Part shown: piece after piece, positions 1 to 8,454 of the stretch
Layout of the letters: each line of letters starts with the position of its first letter
Numbering within the stretch: the first letter of the stretch is position 1
DNA from: Phyllobacterium phragmitis
GTDB lineage: Bacteria > Pseudomonadota > Alphaproteobacteria > Rhizobiales > Rhizobiaceae
DNA length: 64,000 bases
Direction: 5' to 3'
NCBI RefSeq assembly: GCF_002980495.1
Contig: NZ_PVBR01000007.1
Span: forward strand, 124,001-188,000
The notes under the pieces: model-generated
Seen by the model: only the letters and a program-made list of their open reading frames with translations
The model's database searches: none
What the model was told of the DNA's origin: nothing
Made by a program: the position numbers and the translations under genes

Positions 1-573
1 CGGCTTCCAGCCGTGCTTCTCCTCAGCCTGCATTTCGCCGAATGTCCTTTCATGGCCGTCGGGCAGGAAGATCGGATCGTAGCCGAACCCTTTGTCGCCG
101 CGCGGCGGCCAGACGATCTGGCCTGCCACCTCACCGCGATAGAAATCCGTATGCCCGTCCGGCCAGGCGATGCAGATGACCGAGACGAAGCGCGCTTTGC
201 GCTTGTCCGGCGTCAACGCGCCCTTGTCCTGCAACGCATCCTCGACCTTGCGCATGCCGAACAGGAAATCGCGCGTGCCGTCGGGGCGTTCCGCCCAATT
301 GGCGGTGTAGACACCGGGCGCGCCGCCAAGCATATCGATAGCAAGGCCGGAATCGTCCGAAAGCGCCGGCAGGCCGGTCGCCTTCGCCGCGGCCAGCGCC
401 TTGATGGCGGCGTTTTCCTCGAAGGTCGTACCCGTCTCATCCGGCTCGGGCAGCCCAAGCTCGCCGGCCGATTGCGTTTCGAAGCCGAACGGACCGATCA
501 GATCGTCGATCTCGCGCAGCTTGCCCTTGTTATGGGTTGCGACAACCAACCGGCCTTTTTCGAGCTTTCTCAT
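1..573 (-). CDS. rdgB: RdgB/HAM1 non-canonical purine NTP pyrophosphatase, 3' end cut by the window edge
   Basis: Cleaves dITP, XTP and similar deaminated purine nucleotides to monophosphates, keeping them out of DNA and RNA. The first 191 residues are present. The N-terminal substrate-binding motif VVATHNKGK is at residues 10-18, and DDSGL and GVYTANWA follow as in the family. By comparison with usual family length about 20-30 C-terminal residues lie outside the window. I chose the ATG at 573 because the protein then begins MRKLEKG, as in relatives; in-frame ATGs at 585 and 588 overlap the stop of the upstream VOC gene. That overlap suggests translational coupling within an rph-VOC-rdgB operon. 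Confidence 0.93.
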   Translation of the reverse strand, partial: MRKLEKGRLVVATHNKGKLREIDDLIGPFGFETQSAGELGLPEPDETGTTFEENAAIKALAAAKATGLPALSDDSGLAIDMLGGAPGVYTANWAERPDGTRDFLFGMRKVEDALQDKGALTPDKRKARFVSVICIAWPDGHTDFYRGEVAGQIVWPPRGDKGFGYDPIFLPDGHERTFGEMQAEEKHGWKP

Positions 574-587
574 TGCATATTCCATCA

Positions 588-998
588 TCACGCCCATAGT
601 TGCGGTTCGGCGAATTCCAGCGAATTGCCCGAGGGATCGCGGAAATAGAGCGAGTGCGCGCCGTTCGGCCAGTCGAATTCACTTTCGATCTCCACGCCAT
701 GCGCTTGAAGATGCGCCTTCCATTCGACGATCTCGGCGCGGCTGGCGCTGAAGCAGAGATGCCCCGGCCCCTTGGCGCCATGCGCGGGGACCGGCAGCTT
801 GCCCGGAGCGGCGGGCTTGATGGTTTCATCAGCGTCGAACAGAATCACCACGCTGGAACCGCAGCGGAAGAAGGCGGCGCGATGGTCGGCATGGCCGGCG
901 AGTTCCAGGCCGAGCACGTCGCGATAGAAGGCAATTGCGCGCGGCAGGTCCGTGACATAGAGAACGGATTCCAGAACGGCGACGGGCTGCATCTTCAT
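588..998 (-). CDS. VOC-family (glyoxalase/bleomycin-resistance fold) protein
   Basis: A 136-residue single-module protein of the vicinal oxygen chelate superfamily. The start [20 protein letters not shown] is typical for the fold, a second beta-alpha-beta-beta-beta repeat begins near GHLCFSAS, and the family-like ending [14 protein letters not shown] is present. The substrate cannot be told from sequence. Members include lyases, dioxygenases and antibiotic-binding proteins. It sits between rph and rdgB on the same strand, 24 bp after rph, and its stop codon overlaps possible rdgB starts, so it is probably co-transcribed with them. Starts at 998 or 992 are both possible. Confidence 0.85.
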   Translation of the reverse strand: MKMQPVAVLESVLYVTDLPRAIAFYRDVLGLELAGHADHRAAFFRCGSSVVILFDADETIKPAAPGKLPVPAHGAKGPGHLCFSASRAEIVEWKAHLQAHGVEIESEFDWPNGAHSLYFRDPSGNSLEFAEPQLWA

Positions 999-1022
999 GG
1001 CCGGTCCTTCTTCAAGAATGTC

Positions 1023-1739
1023 TCAGGCGACGGCGATCTTTTGAAGCGAAACCAGCCGGTTGATGCCGCCGCGCGCGAGCGCCATCAGCGAGGCGAATTC
1101 CTCCTCAGAGAATGGCACGCCTTCAGCGGTTCCCTGGATCTCGACGATGCCGCCCTTGCCGGTCATGACGAAATTGGCGTCGGTTCCGGCGGTCGAATCC
1201 TCGGCATAGTCGAGGTCGATGACGGGCACGCCCTCGCAGATGCCGCAGGAGATGGCGGCGACGTGATCCTTCAGCACCTTGTCGAGCTTGACCATCTGGC
1301 GGGTCTCCATCCAGCGCAGGCACTCGTGAAGCGCCACCCAGCCGCCGGTGATCGCGGCGGTGCGGGTGCCGCCATCGGCCTGGATGACATCGCAATCCAC
1401 CGTGATCTGCTGTTCTCCCAGGGCCTGGAGATCGACGATGGCGCGTAAGCTACGCCCGATCAGGCGCTGGATTTCCAGCGTGCGGCCGCCCTGCTTGCCG
1501 GTGGATGCCTCGCGGCGCATGCGATCGCCGGTCGAGCGCGGCAGCATGCCATATTCCGCCGTCACCCAGCCCTTGCCGGAATTGCGCATCCAGCCCGGCA
1601 CCTTTTCCTCAAGGCTCGCCGTGCAGAGCACCTGCGTGTCGCCGAACTTGACCAGGCAGGAGCCTTCGGCATGTTTGGAAACGCCGCGCTCGAATGAGAC
1701 GGCGCGCATTTCGTCGGCAGCGCGCTTGGATGGACGCAT
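1023..1739 (-). CDS. rph: Ribonuclease PH
   Basis: A phosphate-dependent 3'-5' exoribonuclease that trims the 3' ends of tRNA precursors; family members form hexameric rings. The 238-residue length is standard. The GDRMRREAS stretch (about residues 71-79) and the phosphate-binding GGTRT motif (123-127) are both present, with the conserved acidic DLDYAEDS segment downstream. The reading frame stays open upstream to 1880, but ATG 1739 gives the family-typical start [12 protein letters not shown]. It is divergent from hrcA, an arrangement common in Rhizobiales, and heads a minus-strand run with the VOC gene and rdgB. Confidence 0.97.
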   Translation of the reverse strand: MRPSKRAADEMRAVSFERGVSKHAEGSCLVKFGDTQVLCTASLEEKVPGWMRNSGKGWVTAEYGMLPRSTGDRMRREASTGKQGGRTLEIQRLIGRSLRAIVDLQALGEQQITVDCDVIQADGGTRTAAITGGWVALHECLRWMETRQMVKLDKVLKDHVAAISCGICEGVPVIDLDYAEDSTAGTDANFVMTGKGGIVEIQGTAEGVPFSEEEFASLMALARGGINRLVSLQKIAVA

Positions 1740-2083
1740 TGATAAACCTCGATTCCGTTTCTTGGAACGGCTTTTAGGCTGCAAAAATAAAAATAGAAAG
1801 GGAGTACCCCGCCTGTCCTGATTTAATCCCCGAAAAGACCAGCATATATAATCCCGTGCAATCATGTTAGAGTCTGGCATGGTTTAATTGCACTGCTGGC
1901 AGGACAAGGCGTTTTGTCTGCCGTCACTCTCGGGCTTGTCCCGAGAATCTGCCATAAGAAGAAAGTTAAGGTGATTACTGTTCTGACAGACCATATGTCG
2001 TAGATTCTCGGGACAAGCCCGAGAATGACGGCTAGCGGAGAGCTGTTTCAAGGTAGTTCTGACAGAGTCTATAAAGCACAGAC
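1740..2083. other. rph-hrcA divergent intergenic region (344 bp)
   Basis: This gap must contain the promoters of both rph and hrcA. About a third is taken up by an inverted pair of palindromic repeats (separate entry). A TATAAA-like box at about 2070-2075 lies just before hrcA, but I see no convincing -35 element. I found neither a CIRCE element (the HrcA operator) nor an RpoH-type promoter in front of hrcA. No RNA gene or short coding frame is convincing here. Confidence 0.6.
1921..2031. repeat. Inverted pair of 30-bp palindromic repeats (family E)
   Basis: The left arm 1921-1950 and right arm 2002-2031 are reverse complements with one mismatch in 30. Each arm itself contains a hairpin, TTCTCGGG-CTTGT-CCCGAGAA (first base varies in the left arm). 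The right arm and about 33 bp beside it (to about 2066) recur, reverse-complemented and with a few changes, at 55736-55801. The mobile or structural unit is therefore longer than the hairpin. No coding capacity. Confidence 0.9.
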
Positions 2084-3154
2084 ATGATGAAAGCACCAGT
2101 TCCCGAAGCGCTTGCTACCCTCGATCAGCGCTCGCGCGATATCTTCCGTCGCATCGTCGAGAGTTACCTGAGCGATGGCGAGCCGGTCGGATCGCGCAAT
2201 CTCTCGCGCATCCTGCCGCTGGCGCTCTCGCCGGCGACGATCCGTAATGTGATGAGCGATCTGGAGCAACTCGGCCTGGTCTATGCGCCGCATATTTCGG
2301 CGGGGCGTCTGCCGACGCAGATGGGCCTGCGCTTCTTCGTCGACGCCTTTCTGGAAATCGGCGATCTTCCGCCCGAGGAGCGCAAGTCGATCGAAGCCCA
2401 GGTGCGCGCCGCCGGCAGCGGCCATTCGGTGGAAAACGTGCTGACGGAAGCCAGCCAGATTCTCTCCGGCCTGTCGCGCGGCGCCGGGCTGGTGCTGACC
2501 ACCAAGGCCGAAGGCGCCTTGAAACATATCGAATTCGTGCGGCTCGAACCGACGCGTGCGCTGGCCGTCCTGGTCACCCAGAGCGGCGACGTGGAAAACC
2601 GCATCCTCGAACTTCCGCCGGGAGTGACGGCCTCGCAGCTCATCGAGGCATCGAATTTTCTCAATGCGCATATTCAGGGCCGTACGCTTTCCGAAGCGCG
2701 CGGCGAACTGGCCCTCTTGAGGGAGGAAACCAAGCAGGCGCTCGACACGCTGTCGCAGCATCTGGTCGAGCAGGGGCTCGCCATATGGAGCGGCGGCGGC
2801 AATGATCAGCCGACGCGGCTTATCGTGCGCGGACGCGCCAATCTCCTGGAAAACATCCACGCACAGGACGATATCGAGCGGCTCAGGCATCTTTTCGACG
2901 ATCTGGAAACCAAGGAAGGCATGATCCAGCTTCTCGAACTTGCCGAAGCGGGTTCCGGCGTGCGCATCTTCATCGGCTCGGAAAACAAGCTTTTCTCGCT
3001 TTCCGGCTCGTCTCTCGTCGTCGCTCCCTACCGCGATGCGGAACAGCGCGTGGTCGGCGCACTCGGCGTCATCGGTCCGACGCGTCTCAACTATGCGCGT
3101 ATCGTGCCGATGGTCGATTATACCGCACAACTCGTTTCCCGGCTTTTGCGGTAG
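2084..3154 (+). CDS. hrcA: Heat-inducible transcription repressor HrcA
   Basis: In this family HrcA represses class I heat-shock operons (groESL, in some species dnaKJ) by binding CIRCE, with GroEL modulating its activity. The 356-residue protein has the N-terminal winged helix (about residues 10-75; [16 protein letters not shown], then the wing [15 protein letters not shown]), followed by the GAF-like middle domain and the conserved ending [18 protein letters not shown]. The start is at ATGATG (2084/2087); no clear ribosome-binding site precedes it. The hrcA-grpE order is the classical heat-shock pairing, but the 190-bp gap and a separate promoter before grpE suggest independent transcription. 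Its operator is not in this window. Confidence 0.96.
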   Translation: MMKAPVPEALATLDQRSRDIFRRIVESYLSDGEPVGSRNLSRILPLALSPATIRNVMSDLEQLGLVYAPHISAGRLPTQMGLRFFVDAFLEIGDLPPEERKSIEAQVRAAGSGHSVENVLTEASQILSGLSRGAGLVLTTKAEGALKHIEFVRLEPTRALAVLVTQSGDVENRILELPPGVTASQLIEASNFLNAHIQGRTLSEARGELALLREETKQALDTLSQHLVEQGLAIWSGGGNDQPTRLIVRGRANLLENIHAQDDIERLRHLFDDLETKEGMIQLLELAEAGSGVRIFIGSENKLFSLSGSSLVVAPYRDAEQRVVGALGVIGPTRLNYARIVPMVDYTAQLVSRLLR

Positions 3155-3200
3155 TACAGCGTCCTTTGTGCATCCTGCAGGGTGCACAAAGGACGCTGTA
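3155..3200. repeat. 18-bp perfect palindrome after hrcA, possible terminator
   Basis: The stem 3155-3172 pairs perfectly with 3183-3200, and the 10-nt loop can extend the stem further around TGCA. It starts at the base after the hrcA stop codon. The downstream side is only moderately T-rich (ATTTATTAAG), so it may terminate hrcA transcription or protect the mRNA 3' end. Confidence 0.75.
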
Positions 3201-3213
3201 ATTTATTAAGGCT

Positions 3214-3259
3214 GCGCATCGTACTTTCCGAAAACTGGTCCGGTTTTCGAGCGATGCGC
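3214..3259. repeat. Nested imperfect palindrome of the Rhizobiales TTCCGAAAA type
   Basis: Outer stem GCGCATCG (3214-3221) with CGATGCGC (3252-3259); inner stem CGAAAAC (3229-3235) with GTTTTCG (3243-3249). From memory, sequences of the form TTCCGAAAACCGGT are common dispersed palindromes in rhizobial and Brucella genomes. It lies just upstream of the grpE promoter. Confidence 0.7.
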
Positions 3260-3280
3260 TGGGCTTTTCCTTCACATGCA

Positions 3281-3309
3281 CTTGATTTTCCGGGTGTAAA
3301 CCTCGATAT
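3281..3309 (+). promoter_or_regulatory. RpoH (sigma-32) type promoter for grpE
   Basis: CTTGAT (3281-3286), a 17-bp spacer, then CGATAT (3304-3309). This resembles the alphaproteobacterial RpoH consensus (CTTGAA, about 17 bp, CCATAT-like). The distance to the grpE start codon (3345) is 35 bp. The same element with closer bases precedes hsp20 in this window. Confidence 0.6.
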
Positions 3310-3344
3310 CCGGCGCAACCGACGATTCAAGACGGAAGACGAGA

Positions 3345-4046
3345 ATGGCTGACGAAAAAAATACAGGCGAGACACCCGATCTTGACCAGCGCGACATCAA
3401 CAATCCGAGGGATCGGGATGCTTTGAAGCGCGCCGCCGACGATTTCCTCAAGGCGCGCAAGGCCGACGCAAGGGCGGAAATGGCGGAAGATGAGGCTGAA
3501 TCAGCCGATCCGATCGCGGAGCTTCTGGCCGAGAACAGCGAACTGAAGGACCAGCTCATGCGGCTTGCCGCGGAGATGGAGAACCTGCGCAAGCGCACCG
3601 CGCGCGACGTGCAGGACGCCAAGGTCTATTCGGTCGCCAATTTCGCCCGTGACATGCTGGCGGTCTCGGACAATCTGCGCCGTGCGCTGGACGCCATCCC
3701 GGCGGATGCGCTCGAAAAGGGCGATGCCGGCCTCAACGCGCTTGCCGAAGGCGTCGAGATGACCGAACGCGCCATGCTTTCGACGCTGGAGCGGCACGGC
3801 GTGAAGAAGATCGAGCCCGAGGGCCAAAAATTCGATCCGCATTTCCATCAGGCGATGTTCGAAATCCCCAATACCGAGGTGCCGAACAATACGGTGCTGC
3901 AGGTGGTGCAGGCCGGCTTCGTTATCGGCGACCGCGTGCTGCGCCCGGCCCTCGTCGGCGTCTCGCGCGGCGGACCGAAGCCGCAGACGGTCGAAGCGAC
4001 AGCCGAGCCCGGCCCGGTCGATCCGCAGGCCGAAGGCGACGCCTGA
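3345..4046 (+). CDS. grpE: Nucleotide exchange factor GrpE
   Basis: Co-chaperone that releases ADP from DnaK in the cytoplasmic Hsp70 cycle. The protein is 233 residues. A charged, disordered N-terminus (1-55) is followed by the long dimerising helix (about 55-110; [20 protein letters not shown]) and the C-terminal beta domain ending in the family signature around [18 protein letters not shown] short Gly/Pro-rich tail follows. ATG 3345 has GACGAGAATGG context with a weak purine-rich site. An RpoH-like promoter lies upstream, as expected for a heat-shock gene. It is convergent with the downstream sugar kinase. Confidence 0.97.
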   Translation: MADEKNTGETPDLDQRDINNPRDRDALKRAADDFLKARKADARAEMAEDEAESADPIAELLAENSELKDQLMRLAAEMENLRKRTARDVQDAKVYSVANFARDMLAVSDNLRRALDAIPADALEKGDAGLNALAEGVEMTERAMLSTLERHGVKKIEPEGQKFDPHFHQAMFEIPNTEVPNNTVLQVVQAGFVIGDRVLRPALVGVSRGGPKPQTVEATAEPGPVDPQAEGDA

Positions 4047-4127
4047 TCTTTTCTGGTGTCAACTGACACGGTAACTCAAACGGCAGAACCTAATCTGCCT
4101 ATCGGGAACGGCAGCAGCATTTGAACC

Positions 4128-4160
4128 TCTTCCCTTCTCCCCTTGTGGGAGAAGGGAAGA
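4128..4160. terminator. 14-bp hairpin between convergent grpE and the PfkB kinase
   Basis: TCTTCCCTTCTCCC (4128-4141) pairs perfectly with 4147-4160 around a 5-nt loop. Its place between two convergent genes suggests bidirectional termination. Its sequence resembles the CTTCTCCCC core of other repeats in the window, so it may also be a short member of that repeat group. Confidence 0.6.
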
Positions 4161-4176
4161 AGGGTCGCCTGGTAGC

Positions 4177-5199
4177 TCAAAGGCCATAACCCTCCACCCC
4201 TGCTGTCTGCAGGAGCCCGCTCTGTTCGGCGATGTCGCGCAGGCTTGCCTGCGGACGCGGGCCCATCTGCTGGATGATGACGCCTGCGGCCAGCGAACCG
4301 AGGCGGGCGCAATCTGCAAGCGAGAAATCGTGGGTATAGCCATAGAGGAAGCCGGCGGCATAGAGATCGCCCGCGCCTGTCGTATCCACCAATTCGCGAA
4401 GCTCGATCGCCGGAACGGCAACGGTTTCCTCACGCGTCACGACGATCGATCCCTTTTCCGAACGCGTCACCGCGGCGAGCTTGCAATCCTGGCGGATCGC
4501 GTCCAGCCCCATGTCGAAGGATTCCGTCTGGTAGAGCGATTTCAGCTCCGCCTCATTGGCGAAAACGATATCGACCGTGCCCGAACGCATCAGATCGAGA
4601 AACTCCTCGCGGTAGCGGTCCACGCAGAAAGGATCTGAAAGCGTCATCGCCACCTGGCGTCCATGCTCATGCGCGATCTTGGCGCTCAGCCTGATGGCCT
4701 CCTTGGCGCGCGGCGGATCCCAGAGATAGCCCTCGAAATAGACGACCTTGGCATCGGCCACCTTGGAGCTTTCGACATCTTCGGGACCAAGCTCGACGCA
4801 GGCGCCGAGATAGGTGTTCATCGAGCGCTCGCCGTCCGGCGACACGAAGATCATCGAGCGAGCGGTCGGCACGCCGTCTTCCAGCGGACGGGTGTCGAAA
4901 GCCACGCCCTGGGCGCGGATATCATGCGTGAAGATGCGGCCGAGATGATCCGCCGCGACCTTGCCGAAAAAGGCGGCGTGTCCGCCGAGGCTGGCGAGGC
5001 CTGCCGCTGTGTTGCCGGCGCTGCCTCCCGACATCTCGACCGCCGGTCCCATGCGTTCATAAAGCAGTTCGGCGCGTTGCGTGTCGATCAGGTTCATCGC
5101 TCCCTTGACGATGGCGTTCTTCACAAGAAAGGCGTCATCGGTGCGCGCGAGGATATCGACAATCGCATTGCCGATGCACAGAACATCAAATTTGGACAT
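4177..5199 (-). CDS. PfkB-family carbohydrate kinase, probable adenosine kinase
   Basis: A 340-residue ribokinase-fold enzyme that phosphorylates a sugar or nucleoside hydroxyl with ATP. The N-terminus FDVLCIGNAIVDILA, the substrate-binding GGSAGNTAAGLASLG and the PfkB signature DTTGAGD (272-278, catalytic Asp278) are all intact. Similarity to bacterial adenosine kinases, particularly the MSGGSAGNTAAG and SDPFCVDRYR segments, makes purine salvage the best guess. Ribokinase and nucleoside hydrolase genes lie a few kb away. ATG 5199 was chosen because upstream residues of the longer frame are unlike the family. Confidence 0.88.
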   Translation of the reverse strand: MSKFDVLCIGNAIVDILARTDDAFLVKNAIVKGAMNLIDTQRAELLYERMGPAVEMSGGSAGNTAAGLASLGGHAAFFGKVAADHLGRIFTHDIRAQGVAFDTRPLEDGVPTARSMIFVSPDGERSMNTYLGACVELGPEDVESSKVADAKVVYFEGYLWDPPRAKEAIRLSAKIAHEHGRQVAMTLSDPFCVDRYREEFLDLMRSGTVDIVFANEAELKSLYQTESFDMGLDAIRQDCKLAAVTRSEKGSIVVTREETVAVPAIELRELVDTTGAGDLYAAGFLYGYTHDFSLADCARLGSLAAGVIIQQMGPRPQASLRDIAEQSGLLQTAGVEGYGL

Positions 5200-5417
5200 G
5201 GGAGATTCAGCAATCCTGCATAGTTGACGACAATCGCAATAGCCCCGGAGCAACGGCCCAGAAGCACAGTGTGGCAGCCGGTGTACCGTTTTGCGGCGTT
5301 CTTGGCTAGCCTCGCCGTTCAGGTGCAGGGTCATCGCCCGCTGATCCGCCCTTGACCTTTTTTACCGGATACGGCCTTCCTATGTCTGGAAGCGGTATAT
5401 TTGAGGAAGGAACCGCA

Positions 5418-6137
5418 ATGATCTTCGATGCCGCCAGTGCCGCCTTGCAACGCCTGTTCACGCCGGAGTTCCGTTCGGTCCTGTGGAAATCGCTGGGAGC
5501 GACGGTTCTCGTCCTGGTCGCCCTATGGGTGGCGCTGCGCCAGCTCTTTGTCTATATGGCTTGGCCGTATCTCGACCAACTCCTGCCGGGATTGCCGCAA
5601 TGGGCGGGATGGCTTGGAACGATCGCGGCGATTTTCGCCAGTCTCGGCCTCGCGCTGGCGCTGGCGCTTCTGATCGCGCCTGTTACCGCCATCATCGCGA
5701 GCCTTTTCCTCGACGATGCCGCGGAAGTCATCGAGCGGGAGGATTATCCCGCCGATCCGCCGGGGAAAGCCCTGCCGATCATCCGCTCGATCATCCTCTC
5801 GCTGAAGTTCCTCGGGGTTGTCATCCTCGGCAACATCTTCGCCCTCTTCCTGCTGTTCGTGCCGGGCGTCAACATCATCGCCTTCTTCGTCGTCAACGGT
5901 TATCTGCTCGGCAGGGAATATTTCGAGTTCGCCGCCATGCGCTTCCTTAGCGAAGACGAAGCGAAGGCGCTGCGCTCCAAATATGGAGGCACGGTGTTTC
6001 TGGCAGGGCTGGTGATCGCCGTATTTCTCGCCATTCCCATCGTCAATCTGCTGACGCCGCTTTTCGCCGCCGCGATGATGGTGCATCTGCACAAAGCGAT
6101 CAGCAGGAAACAGCCGGTTCCGGCCGCCGCCATGTGA
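5418..6137 (+). CDS. EI24/CysZ-like integral membrane protein
   Basis: A 239-residue membrane protein of the EI24 domain family (CysZ relatives). Hydrophobic segments lie near residues 24-45, 55-90, 120-155 and 180-225, interrupted by a charged loop EVIEREDYPADPPG. The motif NGYLLGREYFEFAAMRF is characteristic of this family. CysZ is a sulfate transporter in E. coli, but alphaproteobacterial homologues are uncharacterised and no sulfur gene is nearby. ATG 5418 is preceded by a good site (GAGGAAGG, 5403-5410). The frame is open further upstream, but without comparable signal. Confidence 0.85.
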   Translation: MIFDAASAALQRLFTPEFRSVLWKSLGATVLVLVALWVALRQLFVYMAWPYLDQLLPGLPQWAGWLGTIAAIFASLGLALALALLIAPVTAIIASLFLDDAAEVIEREDYPADPPGKALPIIRSIILSLKFLGVVILGNIFALFLLFVPGVNIIAFFVVNGYLLGREYFEFAAMRFLSEDEAKALRSKYGGTVFLAGLVIAVFLAIPIVNLLTPLFAAAMMVHLHKAISRKQPVPAAAM

Positions 6138-6148
6138 TCGCGTATTTG

Positions 6149-6886
6149 TCAGGCAGCGAGCGGGACCAGGGGTGCGGGAATATCCGTGGTCTTTACCGCT
6201 GCCTTGCAGAGATCGGCGATGACGCATTTCTCGCATTCCGGCTTGCGCGCCTTGCAGACATAGCGCCCATGCAGGATCAGCCAGTGATGCGCATGCAGCA
6301 GATATTCCGGCGGCACGACCCGCAACAGCATTTTTTCGACGTGATCGGGCGTCTTGCCCGGCGCAAGGCCGATCCGGTTGCCGATGCGCAGGATATGGGT
6401 GTCGACCGCCATGGTCGGCTGACCAAAGGCCATGTTGAGGACGACATTGGCGGTCTTGCGGCCGACGCCCGGCAATTTCACCAGCGCCTCGCGGTCACCG
6501 GGCACAGCACCGCCATGGTCGCGGATCAGCGCTTGCGATAACGCGATGACATTCTTCGCCTTGTTGCGCCACAGGCCGATGGTCCTGATATATTCACCGA
6601 CCCTTTCCTCGCCCAGCGCCAGCATCTTTTGCGGCGTATCGGCGACGGCGAACAGCGCGCGCGTCGCCTTGTTGACGCCGGCATCCGTCGCCTGTGCGGA
6701 AAGCACCACGGCGACCAGAAGCGTGAAAGCATTCACATGTTCCAGTTCGCCTTTCGGCTCCGGGCGCTGCACGGAAAAGCGTCTGAAAATTTCGTGGATT
6801 TCCTGTTTCGTATAGAGGGTTCCAGCGACACGGGCCGGACGTTTGCGCGCGGCAGATGCCGACAATTTGACCTTGGCGTTTTCCAT
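6149..6886 (-). CDS. nth: Endonuclease III
   Basis: Bifunctional DNA glycosylase/AP lyase that removes oxidised pyrimidines in base-excision repair. The 245-residue protein has the helix-hairpin-helix LPGVGRKTANVVL with the catalytic Lys144, the catalytic Asp162 in VDTHI, and a C-terminal [4Fe-4S] cluster motif with cysteines 211, 218, 221 and 227 (C-x6-C-x2-C-x5-C). It is about 30 residues longer than E. coli Nth because of a basic N-terminal extension. It lies convergent with the EI24 gene and divergent from the DUF2244 gene. Confidence 0.97.
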   Translation of the reverse strand: MENAKVKLSASAARKRPARVAGTLYTKQEIHEIFRRFSVQRPEPKGELEHVNAFTLLVAVVLSAQATDAGVNKATRALFAVADTPQKMLALGEERVGEYIRTIGLWRNKAKNVIALSQALIRDHGGAVPGDREALVKLPGVGRKTANVVLNMAFGQPTMAVDTHILRIGNRIGLAPGKTPDHVEKMLLRVVPPEYLLHAHHWLILHGRYVCKARKPECEKCVIADLCKAAVKTTDIPAPLVPLAA

Positions 6887-6963
6887 TCGACCTCTATACT
6901 CATCCTATCTGCCGCATGACAATTGTAACCTCGACCATAGCAAGGCGAGGAGCCTGTGACGAG

Positions 6964-7464
6964 ATGATGCATCCACACGGAGCACAGCCGGAGGCAAACG
7001 AAGCCCCCATCTTTCGCGCCCTTCTGGTGCCGCACCGTTCGCTCGGGCGCACCGGATTCCTGGTGCTGATGACAGCGCTTCTGGCGGGATGGATCTTCAG
7101 CGGCATCCTGTTTCTTGCCATCGGCGCATGGCCGGTCTTCGGCTTTCTCGGCCTCGACGTTTTCCTCGTCTATCTCGCCTTCCGCCTGAACTACCGGGCG
7201 GGCCGGGCCAGGGAAGAAATATCCGTCTCGCGCACCGCGCTCGACATCAGGCAGATCGCGCCGTCGGGCCACATGCGCGATCATCGCTTCAATCCCTTCT
7301 GGACGCGCTTCCGCGTCTCGCGGCATGACGAAATCGGCATCACGGCGATGAATGTCGAGGGTGAAGGACGGCTGGTGTCGATCGGCTCCTTCCTCAATCC
7401 CGACGATCGCGAGAGCTTCGCCACCGCCTTCGGCCGCGCGCTTGCAACGGCCAAAGGGCGCTAA
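6964..7464 (+). CDS. DUF2244 membrane protein
   Basis: A 166-residue protein with two hydrophobic segments near residues 32-75 (FLVLMTALLAGWIFSGILF, then FLGLDVFLVYLAF), followed by a cytoplasmic region (RVSRHDEIGITAM, then GEGRLVSIGSFLNPDDR). This matches the DUF2244 family of Rhizobiales, often found beside nth or cytochrome oxidase genes. Its function is unknown. I placed the start at the ATGATG at 6964, with AAGGCGAGG upstream. An ATG-free extension to 6916 is also open. Confidence 0.8.
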   Translation: MMHPHGAQPEANEAPIFRALLVPHRSLGRTGFLVLMTALLAGWIFSGILFLAIGAWPVFGFLGLDVFLVYLAFRLNYRAGRAREEISVSRTALDIRQIAPSGHMRDHRFNPFWTRFRVSRHDEIGITAMNVEGEGRLVSIGSFLNPDDRESFATAFGRALATAKGR

Positions 7465-7567
7465 TCGGCTCTGGCCATCCGCCGCCGATACCCTGTATAT
7501 GCGTCTTTCCATCTTTCCGGCCATCTTTCCGGCCCATCACGCAGCCCATCATACAACAGGGTTTTCC

Positions 7568-8452
7568 ATGATTACCGTTATCGGCTCCATCAATCTCGAT
7601 CTGATCGCCAAGACCGCGCAACTTCCGAAGCCGGGCGAAACCGTATCGGGTTCCGATTTCCAATCGGCGCCGGGCGGCAAGGGCGCCAACCAGGCACTGG
7701 CAGCGGCACGGGCGGACGCCAAGGTCCGCATGGTGGGCGCCATCGGCAATGACGCCTTCGGCGGGCAAGCAGTGGCGCTTCTCGATGCGGGCGGCATCGA
7801 TCTCGCTCCGGTGCGCAAGGCCGATGTGGCAACGGGGATAGCGCTCATCACCGTCGAGGCATCGGGCGAGAATGTCATCGTCGTCGTGCCAGGCGCGAAC
7901 GGAACGGTTTCGCAAAGCGATGTGGACGTGGCCAGCCTTTCGGGCGGCCATCTGCTGCTCCAGCATGAAATTCCGCTTGCCACCGTCAAGGCCGCGCTCG
8001 ACGCGGCACGCGCCAGCGGTACGACGTCCATCCTCAATATCGCGCCCTGGCGCGACGAGGCGGCCGAATTGCTGTCGCTTGCCGATATCGTCATCGCCAA
8101 TGAGACGGAGTTCGATCTGGCGGCGGACAGGCTGAAGCTCAGAGGTTCAGACCGCGATGAGCGCATGGCGGATTTCGCCGCAAGGACGGACCGCACCGTG
8201 ATCGTGACGCTCGGCGCGGAAGGTCTGCGTGTCGCCACGCCGCAAGAACAATTCGCCGTTGCCGCCCATCCGGTCAAGCCGGTCGATACGACAGGCGCGG
8301 GCGATACGTTCTGCGGCTATCTGGCGGCCGGCCTCGATATGGGGCTTGAATTGAAGGACGCATGCCGCCGCGCGGCGACGGCGGCTTCCTTCGCCTGCCT
8401 CAAGCCCGGCGCGCAGCCCGCCATTCCGTTTTCGGCGGAATTGCCCGTTTAG
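7568..8452 (+). CDS. rbsK: Ribokinase
   Basis: Phosphorylates D-ribose to ribose 5-phosphate with ATP. The 294-residue protein shows the ribokinase N-terminus ITVIGSINLDLIAKTAQLPK, the first PfkB signature GGKGANQALAAARA, and the second signature DTTGAGDTFCGYLAAG with catalytic Asp246. The gene ends 2 bp from the convergent nucleoside hydrolase. That enzyme releases ribose from nucleosides and ribokinase traps it, so the two probably act in the same salvage route despite opposite orientation. No ribose transporter is in view. Confidence 0.93.
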   Translation: MITVIGSINLDLIAKTAQLPKPGETVSGSDFQSAPGGKGANQALAAARADAKVRMVGAIGNDAFGGQAVALLDAGGIDLAPVRKADVATGIALITVEASGENVIVVVPGANGTVSQSDVDVASLSGGHLLLQHEIPLATVKAALDAARASGTTSILNIAPWRDEAAELLSLADIVIANETEFDLAADRLKLRGSDRDERMADFAARTDRTVIVTLGAEGLRVATPQEQFAVAAHPVKPVDTTGAGDTFCGYLAAGLDMGLELKDACRRAATAASFACLKPGAQPAIPFSAELPV

Positions 8453-8454
8453 AC

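Noticed and set aside
1740-2083. CIRCE operator (TTAGCACTC-N9-GAGTGCTAA) near hrcA
   Set aside because: No matching sequence; the inverted repeat present here is a dispersed palindrome with a different sequence.
2069-3187. Long minus-strand open frame (372 residues) opposite hrcA
   Set aside because: It mirrors the codon structure of hrcA, has no recognisable domain and is rich in His/Arg/Gln as typical for antisense frames in GC-rich genes.
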